Shown: piece after piece, positions 1 through 8,631 of the stretch
How positions within the stretch are numbered: the stretch's first letter is position 1
Layout of the letters: every line of letters begins with the position of its first letter
Assembly: GCA_900545925.1 (NCBI GenBank)
Contig: URAZ01000017.1
Location: 1 to 64,000, forward strand
Source: an uncultured Eubacteriales bacterium
GTDB lineage: Bacteria > Bacillota > Clostridia > Oscillospirales > Oscillospiraceae
Direction: 5' to 3'
DNA: 64,000 nt
Notes under the pieces: model-generated
The model's database searches: none
What the model saw: the letters and a program-made list of their open reading frames with translations, nothing else
What the model was told of the DNA's origin: nothing
Program-made: the position numbers and the translations under genes

Positions 1-2
1 GC

Positions 3-1181
3 CCGAATGAATCCGTATTCCTTGATGTGTGGTTCAGCCCGGATATAGTCTTGTCGGTCGAATCCAAAGTCGAAAATCTGACATACAATTTAGGAACGGG
101 ATACCTGACTGCACCCAACACCCCGGAGGGGAGCGCAGACATTGTCTTCTCCAACGGATACCCGGAAGGCGATGAAAAACGGGTCGAGGCGGTCACGCAT
201 GTTATCTGGTCGGAAAATCCGCTGTCAGGTATTTCAATTTCCAATGCGCCGCAGTCTCTTTCCGTAGGCAGCTCCATGCAGCTGGAAGCAGCTGTAACCC
301 CGAATGATTACATTGGCCGCGTTTCCTGGGAAAGCTCTGACACCTCCGTCCTGCGTGTGCTCTCCAACGGCAAGGTCGTCGCTGTTGGACAGGGAGAAGC
401 GGTGATCACGGCGAGTGTTGGCGAATGCACTTCGTCTGTCACCATCACCGTCACCGGCGAACAGCCCGGTGAGTCCGGCCTGACCGGCGTCTCGCTCGAC
501 CGGTACACACTGACGCTTTACGCCGGAGAAGAGGCCGAACAGCTGACCGCGACGCTGAAACCGGAGGGCACAGAAGCAATCATCCGCTGGACGTCCAGCA
601 ACCAGACTGCCGCCACCGTCAGTCAGGACGGCAAGGTCACGCCGCTTTCTGCGGGCGTTACCGTCGTAACGGCGGCAGCGGAGGACTACCGCGCCAGCTG
701 CATCGTGACCGTCCAGCCCGAACGCGTCCGCGTGACCGGCATCCGGTTTGACGAGCCGACGCATACGCTCATGATGGGCAGCACCGTCACGCTCCAGCCC
801 ATCATCGCCCCGGACGACGCGACCGTCAAAAACCTGACCTGGGTCAGCAGCGACGAGCAGACCGCGACCGTCTCCCGCACGGGCATCGTAACGGCCCTGT
901 CCGTCGGCGAAACAACAATCACCGCTACAACGGTTGATGGCGGCTATTCTGCCGAGATCAAAATCATCGTTACCGCCGCCGCGCAGCTTGGTGACGTAAA
1001 CGGCGACGGCTATATCGACGCTGCCGACGCGCTGCTCTGCCTGCGTGCATCCGTGGGTCTCATTACGCTCACGCCGGAGCAGGAAGCTGCTGCAGATGTC
1101 AACCATGACGGTCTGGTCGATGCAGGCGACGCGATTCTGATCCTGCGCTACGACGCAAGACTCATCCCGAACCTCAACTGA
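3..1181 (+). CDS. Secreted Big_2/dockerin surface protein (5' partial)
   Basis: The reading frame is open to the left edge, so the N-terminus and any signal peptide are missing. The visible part (about 393 residues) has three Ig-like Big_2 modules, at about bases 222-450, 480-714 and 732-972. Each shows the pattern of a V/T-G-I/V-S start, W-x-S-S, and G-x-V-T/A-A-x-x-x-G. The last 65 residues are a type I dockerin with two calcium-loop repeats, DVNGDGYIDAAD and DVNHDGLVDAGD. Big_2 modules are common in surface adhesins, and dockerins bind cohesins on partner proteins. The next gene encodes cohesin-like modules 13 bases downstream, so a binding pair is a reasonable inference. No catalytic domain is visible, but one could lie upstream of the window. 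Domain calls are confident; function is unknown. Confidence 0.9.
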   Translation, partial: PNESVFLDVWFSPDIVLSVESKVENLTYNLGTGYLTAPNTPEGSADIVFSNGYPEGDEKRVEAVTHVIWSENPLSGISISNAPQSLSVGSSMQLEAAVTPNDYIGRVSWESSDTSVLRVLSNGKVVAVGQGEAVITASVGECTSSVTITVTGEQPGESGLTGVSLDRYTLTLYAGEEAEQLTATLKPEGTEAIIRWTSSNQTAATVSQDGKVTPLSAGVTVVTAAAEDYRASCIVTVQPERVRVTGIRFDEPTHTLMMGSTVTLQPIIAPDDATVKNLTWVSSDEQTATVSRTGIVTALSVGETTITATTVDGGYSAEIKIIVTAAAQLGDVNGDGYIDAADALLCLRASVGLITLTPEQEAAADVNHDGLVDAGDAILILRYDARLIPNLN

Positions 1182-1194
1182 CGGGGGCAGCGCT

Positions 1195-2727
1195 ATGAAA
1201 AAAAGACTTTTCCCATTGCTTCTCGCCCTGATGCTGCTGATTACACTCTGCACGCCATTCGCGCAGGCTGCGGGCCGCGTGCTTACGGTCACTTCGGTCA
1301 GCGGCCGTGCAGGCGAAACAGTTTCCGTACAGGTCCGTCTGACCGGCAGTGTGAACAGCGGCAGATTTGAACTTGCCTACGACTCGGCAGAGATCGAACT
1401 GCTCCAATGGAGCGGCGTGGAAGGCGCAATGTGCGTCTTCAATCATGAACAGCCTGGTCTGCTGCTCATGGCATTCGTATCGACAGCTGTACTGGAGAAT
1501 ACAGACTTGTGTACGCTGCAATTCCGCATTTCCAAAGCGACGCCAGAAGGCGGCAGTTCCGTTTCTTTGAAAAACCTTCGCCTGTACGGCGAAAACGGCG
1601 CTTCCGTTGTGGCTGCTGTAGAAAACGGAACTGTTTCCCGCAGCACCGCCCGGCTGATCCTCAGCCGTGAACAGACGGCAGAGCGGCAGTCCGTCCGCAT
1701 GGCGATTAAGCTGGAAGGAACGTTATCTCCGGCAGGCGGGAATTTTACGCTGCAATATGACCCCTCCTGCTTGCAGCTGACCGCTGTTCTGAAGCTGCAC
1801 CCGTCAGCAGATCTTTTGACATGGAATGAGCCGGAACTAGGAACGGTTCACGTCAGCTTCAGCGGCAAGCAGCCGATTTCCGCAGGAGAACTTTGTGCAG
1901 CCATGTTCCGAACGGTCGGTACGGCGGGAGAGACGTCTGCCGTCACGCTGACGAACGTGCGCATGTACGACACGGATGGGAAGCCGCTTGATGCGTCCGC
2001 AGAAGATGGCAGCGTCGATGTTGTACTCCCGTCTGACCGCGCACCCAAGCTGTGGGCCGTCGGCGGCGCAATCCAGGCAGACGGCTCAGCAGTTGTGTCC
2101 GTCATTCTGCAAGGGCGCGGCGTCGTCTGCGGCGGAAGCTTTACACTGACTTATGCTCAGTCCCTTTCTGCGCAGGCGGAGCCAGAGAGCAACTGCCAGA
2201 TCAATGCGGAACCTGGCAGAATCCGCGCTAGCTTTGCCTCGGCAACGCCGGTTGCAGACCAAATCACGCTTTTAAAAATCACAATTCAAAACGCTGTGCC
2301 CGGCAAGATTGATCTGTTGGACGCCGTATTTCTTGATGACGACGGCAGCCGCATTGCCGTTGCGGACGTTCGGCCCACAACGCTGAGTCGAACCAGTTCC
2401 GCTGCGGCTTTCGCCGGAACGCTGCGGGCCGATACGGTCGGCGGACAGACACAATATCTGCTGGATGTGGACGTGAGCGACATGCACGCTGGAACCCCGG
2501 AAGCAAGAACGGATTTCACCTGCCTGTTGGCTCTGTTTGACAGCGAAGGTGTGTTAGAGGGACTTTCTATTCAGAAGATCATTGCAGCGGACACTGGCGT
2601 GAATGAGTTGACTCTCGCCGCCAGTACGTCTAAAGTGCCGTCATATGCAAAGGTCTTCCTTTTGACAGACTCCTCCGCATGTCTGCCGCTCTGCGGTGCG
2701 CTGCAGGCTGCCTTTGAACGCGAATGA
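1195..2727 (+). CDS. Secreted protein with three cohesin-like modules
   Basis: This 510-residue protein starts with a Sec signal peptide (MKKR, a hydrophobic run, likely cleavage after AQA near residue 25). Three beta-sandwich modules of about 120 residues follow, at about 28-150, 152-275 and 280-400. They have cohesin-like features: an opening V-x-G-x-x-G-E-x-V-x-V-x-V strand, a G-x-F-x-L-x-Y-D-x-x-x-L/I block, and a late C-T/A-L/M-x-F strand. The last 100 residues form a different module ending FLLTDSSACLPLCGA, which resembles the end of the LRR protein at 48175-52329. There is no LPxTG signal, SLH domain or C-terminal membrane segment, so how it stays at the surface is unclear. It follows a dockerin protein and overlaps the next gene by four bases. 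Similarity to true cohesins is at fold-pattern level and needs a profile search. Confidence 0.85.
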   Translation: MKKRLFPLLLALMLLITLCTPFAQAAGRVLTVTSVSGRAGETVSVQVRLTGSVNSGRFELAYDSAEIELLQWSGVEGAMCVFNHEQPGLLLMAFVSTAVLENTDLCTLQFRISKATPEGGSSVSLKNLRLYGENGASVVAAVENGTVSRSTARLILSREQTAERQSVRMAIKLEGTLSPAGGNFTLQYDPSCLQLTAVLKLHPSADLLTWNEPELGTVHVSFSGKQPISAGELCAAMFRTVGTAGETSAVTLTNVRMYDTDGKPLDASAEDGSVDVVLPSDRAPKLWAVGGAIQADGSAVVSVILQGRGVVCGGSFTLTYAQSLSAQAEPESNCQINAEPGRIRASFASATPVADQITLLKITIQNAVPGKIDLLDAVFLDDDGSRIAVADVRPTTLSRTSSAAAFAGTLRADTVGGQTQYLLDVDVSDMHAGTPEARTDFTCLLALFDSEGVLEGLSIQKIIAADTGVNELTLAASTSKVPSYAKVFLLTDSSACLPLCGALQAAFERE

Positions 2728-4055
2728 AAAACAAAGCAAGAACTGACCACCATTTATTCGGAGGGGTCACGGATGTCTATCTTGCACTGATGCTGAGCGT
2801 GTTTCTCCTCTGGCCGGGAACGGACGGATATACAAAGATCACGGCAGCAAAATATCGATTGTTTCTGATTTTGACAATCGGCTACTGTGCAACCAACGCA
2901 TTGCTGTATCTGGAACTACTCGTAATGCGGCAGATTAGAACGGTTCCATTTCGTGAACTGTTGCGTGCCGTTAGGCCCGCAGAATGGCTGATGCTAGGCT
3001 ATGTGCTGTGCAGCCTACTCTCCTCACTGCTTTCACCATGGCGCAAAGACACATGGCTCGGCCTTTTCCGACGAGAGGGATTTTTGACGCTTGCGCTGTA
3101 TGGTGTAATCTTCCTGCTGCTTGGACGGCTTGCACGTCCGAAAAAATGGCTGCTTGACGTTTTTGGAGCGGCAATGAGCCTGTGCTGTCTGCTGTCGCTC
3201 TGGCAGCTGGCAGGTGGAAACCCGCTTGGTCTGTATCCGAATGGACTGAGTTATTCCGACGCTGGAACAGCCTACAGTGGGGCATATCTCGGGACGATTG
3301 GCAACACGGACCTGTTGGCAGCTGTGATGTGCGTAGCTGTTCCTGCGTTCTTCTATGGGGCATGGAAGCTTCGGCGCCACTGGCTGCTTGTGCCGCTGGC
3401 ACTTTGTGTGACCGTCAGTATCTGGATGGATGTTTCTGCTGGACTGCTCGGCATTGCGGCGGGTCTTGTCCTGCCGCTTCCGCTGGCGTTGGGTGAAAAA
3501 AAGCGCCGCGCAGCGGCGATTACGATCGGATGCAGTCTGGCAACAGCTTTTTTTGCGATACTTTTGCTCCCAGGATTGCCTGGGATGCTCGGCGAAGCGC
3601 ATGAGATCTTGCAAGGGCGTGCAGAAGACGAATTCGGCTCCGGACGAGTCTTCATCTGGAAAAACGTCTGGCAGGCAGTGAAGGAACGGCCGCTGTTTGG
3701 CGGCGGTCCAGATACGCTGTCCCATCGCATCACGGCGTATTTCGAGCGTTATGATGAGGCAACGAATATTATGCGCCGTTCCGGAATCGATACGGCACAT
3801 AACGAGTATCTGAATATCCTTGCAAATCAGGGGATTTTTGCACTTCTCTGCTGGCTGGCCGCACTCGGATACTCTGCTGTTCGATTTGTCAGAACGGCAG
3901 GCGAGGAACCTGCAATTCTCATCTGCGGCAGCGCGGTACTCGGGTATTGTATGCAGGCATTCTTCGGCATTTCCATGTGCTTGTCAACGCCGTTTTTCCT
4001 GATTGCATGGGCAATATTGGAGAATCGTGAAAGTTGCCGAAAGAAAATTGAATAG
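2724..4055 (+). CDS. O-antigen ligase-like (Wzy_C) membrane protein
   Basis: This 443-residue polytopic membrane protein has about ten hydrophobic segments. Its start overlaps the stop of the cohesin-like gene (ATGA), which indicates translational coupling. The C-terminal half carries the signature of the O-antigen ligase/polymerase superfamily: GRVFIWKNVW at about residue 308, then PLFGGGPDT, and after a short loop AHNEYLNILANQG. Members join oligosaccharides to lipid A-type acceptors, polymerise glycans, or transfer glycans to proteins (PglL type). This organism looks Gram-positive, so LPS ligation is unlikely. Exopolysaccharide polymerisation, teichuronic-type polymer assembly or O-glycosylation of secreted proteins are the alternatives. 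Coupling to two secreted proteins makes glycosylation of those partners an attractive but unproven idea. Confidence 0.85.
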   Translation: MKNKARTDHHLFGGVTDVYLALMLSVFLLWPGTDGYTKITAAKYRLFLILTIGYCATNALLYLELLVMRQIRTVPFRELLRAVRPAEWLMLGYVLCSLLSSLLSPWRKDTWLGLFRREGFLTLALYGVIFLLLGRLARPKKWLLDVFGAAMSLCCLLSLWQLAGGNPLGLYPNGLSYSDAGTAYSGAYLGTIGNTDLLAAVMCVAVPAFFYGAWKLRRHWLLVPLALCVTVSIWMDVSAGLLGIAAGLVLPLPLALGEKKRRAAAITIGCSLATAFFAILLLPGLPGMLGEAHEILQGRAEDEFGSGRVFIWKNVWQAVKERPLFGGGPDTLSHRITAYFERYDEATNIMRRSGIDTAHNEYLNILANQGIFALLCWLAALGYSAVRFVRTAGEEPAILICGSAVLGYCMQAFFGISMCLSTPFFLIAWAILENRESCRKKIE

Positions 4056-4064
4056 ATAAAATGA

Positions 4065-4092
4065 CCGCGCTGGGAGGCCCAGCGCGGTTTTT
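4065..4092 (+). terminator. Intrinsic terminator after the ligase-like gene
   Basis: A perfect 10-base-pair stem, CCGCGCTGGG (4065-4074) with CCCAGCGCGG (4078-4087), has a three-base loop and is followed by TTTTT. It lies between convergent genes. Confidence 0.93.
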
Positions 4093-4108
4093 ACATCTTA
4101 AGCGGGGG

Positions 4109-5104
4109 TTATTGCACGCAGCGATAACAGACTTCGGTATCCGATGCAGCTTCGCCGCGCTTGAATTTCAGCAAATTGTCTACCGTTGTCGCCGCAATGT
4201 TATTCAGCGCCTCTCGAGTTAAAAATGCTTGATGAGACGTGACAATCACATTGGGCATCGAAATCAGCCGCACCAGCACATCGTCTTCAATAATGCTGTC
4301 CGAGCGATCCTCGTAGAACAGGTCGCTCTCCTCCTCGTAAACATCCAGGCACGCAGCGCCGATCCTACGGCTTTTAAGTCCGTCAATAAGCGCTTCTGTG
4401 TCGATCAGCGCACCTCTGGAGGTGTTGACGATCACGACGCCTGGCTTCATTCCAGCAATAGCGGCAGCGTCAATCATATGCTGTGTCTCGCTAGTCAGCG
4501 GGCAGTGGAGCGAAACCACATCCGCCTGCGCCAGCAGTTCCAGCAGCGGCACATAGGATAACCCATTATCAGGGGATGGAAATTTGTCATATGCCAGAAT
4601 CCGCATACCGAAGCCCTTGCAGATCTTGGAAAACGTGCGTCCGATTTTGCCGGTTCCCACAATGCCGACTGTCTTGCCGTGCAGATCAAATCCGGTAAGA
4701 CCGGAAAGGCTGAAATTAAAATCACGGGTGCGGATATAAGCCTTATTGGTATGCCGGTTGACTGTGAGCAGCAGTGCCATTGCATGCTCTGCCACAGCGT
4801 AAGGTGAGTACGCAGGGACACGGAATACCCGGATTTTCCCGAAACATGCTCGGATATCTACATTGTTGAATCCCGCACACCGCAGGGCGATCACTCTGAC
4901 TCCAAACGCATGCAATTCACGAACAACGGCATCATTCAGCGTATCATTGACGAATACACATACGCCGTCAAACCCGCTTGCCAACGAAACAGTATCTTCG
5001 TTCAGCTTTGTCTCAAAATACTTCATTTCCAGCCCCGTCCCAGCTGTGTATGCGTCAAAACCCGGACGGTCATACGGCTTGGCATCGAAAAAGGCAATTT
5101 TCAT
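4109..5104 (-). CDS. ldhA: D-lactate dehydrogenase (D-2-hydroxyacid dehydrogenase)
   Basis: This 331-residue NAD-dependent D-2-hydroxyacid dehydrogenase most likely reduces pyruvate to D-lactate for fermentative NADH disposal in the cytoplasm. The nucleotide-binding motif VGIVGTGKIG lies near residue 147. The catalytic-domain signatures LRCAGFNNVD, NTSRGALIDT and the terminal SHQAFLT block with its catalytic His are all present. The length matches LdhA/VanH-type enzymes. The start is supported by GAGGTG eight bases upstream. A weak promoter candidate, TTGTCT-18-TATCTG on the minus strand (5145-5174), lies in the 70-base gap behind hisJ. Substrate preference within the family cannot be read from sequence alone; hydroxyisocaproate or phenyllactate activity is possible. 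Confidence 0.9.
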   Translation of the reverse strand: MKIAFFDAKPYDRPGFDAYTAGTGLEMKYFETKLNEDTVSLASGFDGVCVFVNDTLNDAVVRELHAFGVRVIALRCAGFNNVDIRACFGKIRVFRVPAYSPYAVAEHAMALLLTVNRHTNKAYIRTRDFNFSLSGLTGFDLHGKTVGIVGTGKIGRTFSKICKGFGMRILAYDKFPSPDNGLSYVPLLELLAQADVVSLHCPLTSETQHMIDAAAIAGMKPGVVIVNTSRGALIDTEALIDGLKSRRIGAACLDVYEEESDLFYEDRSDSIIEDDVLVRLISMPNVIVTSHQAFLTREALNNIAATTVDNLLKFKRGEAASDTEVCYRCVQ

Positions 5105-5174
5105 ACCTGCACCTCACCAGATCAAATTTTCTCTAGTTTTTGCACAGATACAAAATATATTCCAATCGAGACAA

Positions 5175-5948
5175 TTATCTGTGGACGGGGCGGAGCGTGA
5201 TATTGTCTGTTATGGCAAGCCCGCATTCCGAAAGAAGTGCTTGATACGGCGCAAACGAGTCCGGCTGAAAGAAGCAGTTTGGGTCGTGCGCATCGATACC
5301 AACCACAATCGTGCTGTCGCAGGCTTTCGCAATATGGAAGAAGCGTGCCGAAGGGTAGATACGGTTTGCGCGCAGGCCCAGAAGGTTGAGTTCCAACGGA
5401 ATGTTCCGCTCCTTTGCAGCGAGACACAATCGCTCCATCTCCTTGCGGTAGAGCGTTTCGGCGCCGGTGAAGTTGATCAAATCCGGATGTGCCAGATAGG
5501 TATACAAACCGGTGTCCAGCCCTGCAATACACTGATCCACATAAGCTTTCAATACTTTGGGATCGTCCGTCGGTTCGTAGACATAGGCGCCATCGATCTC
5601 ATTGTGGATATAGTGCTGGCCGAGCAGCAGATAGTCAACGGGATACTGCGTGATACGCCTGAGAAAATCGTCAAAAAAAAGGGGATAAAACTCTGCCTCA
5701 TAGCCAATCAGGATCTCAATGCGTCCGGCGTATTCTGCTTTCAGCGCCAGCAGTGTCTGGATATAGTTCTCCAGATCCTCTGGAAACATATGAAAATAAG
5801 AGATATAGCCATCCGGAAACCGGTATGGCGCATGCTCGGAAAAACCTAGCGTTCTGAAACCGTTTTTTATAGCAGACTCAATATATTCGCGCTCCGTTCC
5901 AATGGTGTGGTGGTTGCGGAACGTGTGCGTGTGATAATTATGAAGCAT
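5175..5948 (-). CDS. hisJ: Histidinol-phosphatase, PHP family
   Basis: This 257-residue PHP-superfamily metal phosphatase is of the HisJ/HisK type, which dephosphorylates L-histidinol phosphate in the penultimate step of histidine synthesis. The metal-binding motifs are visible: NYHTHTF at the N-terminus, GFSEHAP near residue 36, GYEAEFYP near 103, LAHPDL near 172 and GIDAHDP near 223. GAGGTG precedes the start. No other his gene is in the window, so the pathway role is inferred from the family. A related PHP phosphoesterase with another substrate remains possible. Confidence 0.85.
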   Translation of the reverse strand: MLHNYHTHTFRNHHTIGTEREYIESAIKNGFRTLGFSEHAPYRFPDGYISYFHMFPEDLENYIQTLLALKAEYAGRIEILIGYEAEFYPLFFDDFLRRITQYPVDYLLLGQHYIHNEIDGAYVYEPTDDPKVLKAYVDQCIAGLDTGLYTYLAHPDLINFTGAETLYRKEMERLCLAAKERNIPLELNLLGLRANRIYPSARFFHIAKACDSTIVVGIDAHDPNCFFQPDSFAPYQALLSECGLAITDNITLRPVHR

Positions 5949-5975
5949 AGTACACCTCGAGTAAATTCTTAAGCC

Positions 5976-6004
5976 AGTATACCACGCAGCCGCGGCAAAA
6001 ACAA
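5976..6004 (-). promoter_or_regulatory. Promoter of hisJ
   Basis: On the minus strand TTGTTT (5999-6004) is separated by 17 bases from TATACT (5976-5981), about 30 bases upstream of the hisJ start. Confidence 0.6.
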
Positions 6005-6080
6005 TGGCGCTGTCACAAAATCGCGCTTTTCTGTATATTCTGGATTAGAAACCGGAAGAACGGAAAGGGGAGTGGCGCCC

Positions 6081-6323
6081 ATGGAAAAACAGCGGGTGGG
6101 CTTGGATGCGCTGCGTCCGGGGCAGCGCGGGATTCTGCGCGAAATTTTGATGCCGGATGATGCAAAGTCGCGCATGGAAGAACTGGGGCTGCTGCCTGAC
6201 ACAGAACTCAGCTGCCTGTATCGCGCACCGCATGCGTCGCCTGTGGCATATGAGATCGGCGGCGCTGTATTTGCACTGCGGAAAACGGATGCGGCACAGA
6301 TTATTGTGGAGGCGGTCAGATGA
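6081..6323 (+). CDS. feoA: Ferrous iron transport protein A
   Basis: This 80-residue SH3-like FeoA-family protein is thought to support ferrous iron uptake through FeoB at the cytoplasmic face. The typical pattern is present: an L-x-x-G-x-x-G opening (LRPGQRG), then R-M-E-E-L-G-L-L-P-D-T and a final beta strand with G-G-A-V-F-A-L. The ATG at 6081 is preferred over the in-frame GTG at 6072 because GAAAGGGGAG sits at the right distance upstream of the ATG. The stop overlaps the feoB start (ATGA-type, four bases), so the two are coupled. A weak promoter candidate with TATATT at 6034-6039 is seen upstream. I see no clear Fur-box palindrome. Confidence 0.92.
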   Translation: MEKQRVGLDALRPGQRGILREILMPDDAKSRMEELGLLPDTELSCLYRAPHASPVAYEIGGAVFALRKTDAAQIIVEAVR

Positions 6324-8134
6324 GCCGGAAGGAAACTAAGCCATATCCCATTGCACTGGCTGGAAATCCAAATGTAGGAAAGAGCAGCATTTTCAACGCG
6401 CTTACCGGACTGCATCAGCATACAGGAAACTGGCCAGGGAAGACGGTCGCAGTTGCACACGGCACATACTCTTACGCAGCGCAGACATATGACGTAACAG
6501 ATCTTCCGGGGGCATACTCGCTGAAAACTGGATCAGAGGAGGAGCGCATTGCAGCGGAATATCTGTATACGCATACAGATGCCTGCGTAATTGCTGTCTG
6601 TGATGCGACGTGCCTTGCCCGAAGCCTGTCGCTTGCGCTTCAGTTGATGTTGCGGTGCAGAAAGCTGGTCATATGTGTCAATCTAATGGATGAAGCGCAG
6701 GCAAGAGGAATCCAGATTGATCTTCGTGCACTACAAATGCTGCTGGGTGTACCTGTCGTTGGTACATGCGCAAGCAATGCGGAGGATATCCGCCGTCTGC
6801 AGCAAACGATTCGCGACGTGACGGACGGCTATATTACAAGTACGACGCATCTGTCAGACCAATTTACACCTGCTGACTGTGTCCGCCATGCAAGGCAGCT
6901 TGCAGCAGAGGTTGTTCAAACAACAGGCAACGGAGGTTCACAGCGCAACATACGAATAGATCGAATCCTGACAGGAAAATATACTGGCACTGCCGTATTT
7001 CTTTTTTTGCTGGCCATTTTATTCTGGCTGACATTGGAAGGCAGCAATGTTTTTTCAATATGGTTGCAAAACGGATTTGACTGGCTGCAGCAGGTTTTAA
7101 TTCGTGCCTGTTCACACTGTCCGCAGCGGCTTACAGATGCGCTGATAAATGGCATCTATGCAACGACGGCGCGCGTCACAGCCGTCATGCTGCCGCCTGC
7201 AGCAATTTTCTTTTTCCTGTTTTCCGTTCTGGAGGACGCAGGATATCTTCCACGCGCCTCATTCCTGACCGACCACAAATTTGCGCGCTGCGGCACCTCT
7301 GGCCGTCAGGCCCTGACGATGTGCATGGGGCTGGGATGTAACGCAGTCGGTGTAACAGGATGCAGAATCATGACAACACGCGAGGAAAAGCTGATCGCGG
7401 CCTGCACGAATGCGATGATTCCGTGTAATGGCCGGTTTCCGATGCTTCTGACAATGGGAACAGTCCTGCTGAGGCATGAAAACAGCGTTCTGCTGGCGTT
7501 GATCCTGCTAGCGGCAGTCTGCGTGGGCGCAAGCGGAAGTTTACTCGTTTCGGCGGCCATCGGAAAAGCGCTGCGCAGAAAAAGCAGTGCTCCGTTTGTT
7601 CTGGAACTTCCTGCGTATCGCCGTCCGCGGCTGAAAAAGATCCTGAATGACGCGATATTCGTAAAGACACTACATGTTCTTTCTCGCGCGTTGCTGGTTG
7701 CTGCGCCTGCGGGATTGCTCCTGTGGGTGTTTGGCGTGTGGCAGATGGGCGGAAAGAGCCTGCTGCAATGGATTGCACATGCGCTGGATGGAGTTGGACA
7801 GTTGATGGGCATGAACGGTGCGATTCTTCTGGGGTTCCTATTTGCAATTCCGGCGAATGAACTTGCAATTCCCGTGATCCTGATGTTGCTTACACAGCAG
7901 AATACGCTGAGCGGTGCACAGGGGCTGGACGCTGCCATGCAGTTGATAAACTACGGCATAACCGGAAAAACAGCTATCTGCTGCCTTATTTTCTGTGTGT
8001 TTCACTGGCCGTGCAGCACTACATTGCTTTCTATCAAACGTGAGACAGGGAGTATCTGGTGGACATTGCTGTCCGCTGTAATCCCAACAGCAGTTGGTGC
8101 GTTATTTTGCGTCGTCATTAATGTCGTTTTTTAA
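6320..8134 (+). CDS. feoB: Ferrous iron transporter B (GTPase-permease)
   Basis: This 604-residue FeoB takes up Fe(II) across the cytoplasmic membrane. The N-terminal G domain shows G1 GNPNVGKS (near 15), G2 GNWPGKTV, G3 DLPGAYS and G4 NLMD. The membrane half has two Gate-type segments; the cytoplasmic-facing Cys motif is seen as GLGCNAVG and the second gate region as PCNGRFP. It is shorter than the about 770-residue proteobacterial form, in keeping with compact Firmicutes versions. No feoC follows; the gene ends at a bidirectional terminator shared with the convergent rplL. Confidence 0.95.
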   Translation: MSRKETKPYPIALAGNPNVGKSSIFNALTGLHQHTGNWPGKTVAVAHGTYSYAAQTYDVTDLPGAYSLKTGSEEERIAAEYLYTHTDACVIAVCDATCLARSLSLALQLMLRCRKLVICVNLMDEAQARGIQIDLRALQMLLGVPVVGTCASNAEDIRRLQQTIRDVTDGYITSTTHLSDQFTPADCVRHARQLAAEVVQTTGNGGSQRNIRIDRILTGKYTGTAVFLFLLAILFWLTLEGSNVFSIWLQNGFDWLQQVLIRACSHCPQRLTDALINGIYATTARVTAVMLPPAAIFFFLFSVLEDAGYLPRASFLTDHKFARCGTSGRQALTMCMGLGCNAVGVTGCRIMTTREEKLIAACTNAMIPCNGRFPMLLTMGTVLLRHENSVLLALILLAAVCVGASGSLLVSAAIGKALRRKSSAPFVLELPAYRRPRLKKILNDAIFVKTLHVLSRALLVAAPAGLLLWVFGVWQMGGKSLLQWIAHALDGVGQLMGMNGAILLGFLFAIPANELAIPVILMLLTQQNTLSGAQGLDAAMQLINYGITGKTAICCLIFCVFHWPCSTTLLSIKRETGSIWWTLLSAVIPTAVGALFCVVINVVF

Positions 8135-8140
8135 ACTGAA

Positions 8141-8174
8141 AAAAACCGGACTGCACCCGTGCAGTCCGGTTTTT
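8141..8174. terminator. Bidirectional terminator between feoB and rplL
   Basis: A 15-base-pair stem, AAAAACCGGACTGCA (8141-8155) with TGCAGTCCGGTTTTT (8160-8174), has a CCCG loop. The A and T tracts make it work in both directions. Confidence 0.95.
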
Positions 8175-8193
8175 GGATGAACAACAAGTAAAC

Positions 8194-8568
8194 TTACTTG
8201 ACCTCGACCTCTGCGCCAGCTTCCTTGAGTTCGGCAGCGATCTTCTCAGCCTCGTCCTTGGAGACGCCTTCCTTGAGGTTCTTCGGAGCGCCATCGACGA
8301 GTTCCTTGGCTTCCTTCAGGCCCAGGCCGGTCAGAGCACGGACAACCTTGATGACAGCAATCTTGTTGGCGCCAGCAGCCTTCAGAACGACGTCGAACTC
8401 AGTCTTCTCTTCCTCAGCGGCAGCAGCACCGGCAGCGGGAGCGGCGACAGCAGCGGCAGCGGCGGAAACGCCGAATTCCTCTTCCAGAGCATGAACCAGT
8501 TCAGCCAGTTCAAGAACGGTGAGGGTCTTAACTTCTTCGATCATAGCAGTAATCTTTTCGGATGCCAT
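8194..8568 (-). CDS. rplL: 50S ribosomal protein L7/L12
   Basis: This 124-residue stalk protein of the large ribosomal subunit recruits translation GTPases. It has an N-terminal dimerisation helix (SEKITAMIEEVKTLTVLELAELV), an Ala/Gly-rich hinge (about 36-52), and the C-terminal domain with the conserved EKTEFDVVL, KIAVIKVVRALTGLGLKEAK and VDGAPK blocks. GGAGGTAA precedes the start. It is the last gene of the rplJ-rplL unit and is followed by a terminator instead of rpoB. Confidence 0.98.
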   Translation of the reverse strand: MASEKITAMIEEVKTLTVLELAELVHALEEEFGVSAAAAAVAAPAAGAAAAEEEKTEFDVVLKAAGANKIAVIKVVRALTGLGLKEAKELVDGAPKNLKEGVSKDEAEKIAAELKEAGAEVEVK

Positions 8569-8631
8569 TGTAGTTACCTCCAGTAAATTGTTCAGTAAAA
8601 TGTTTCAGTCGAAATTTTATTGATTGATGGA

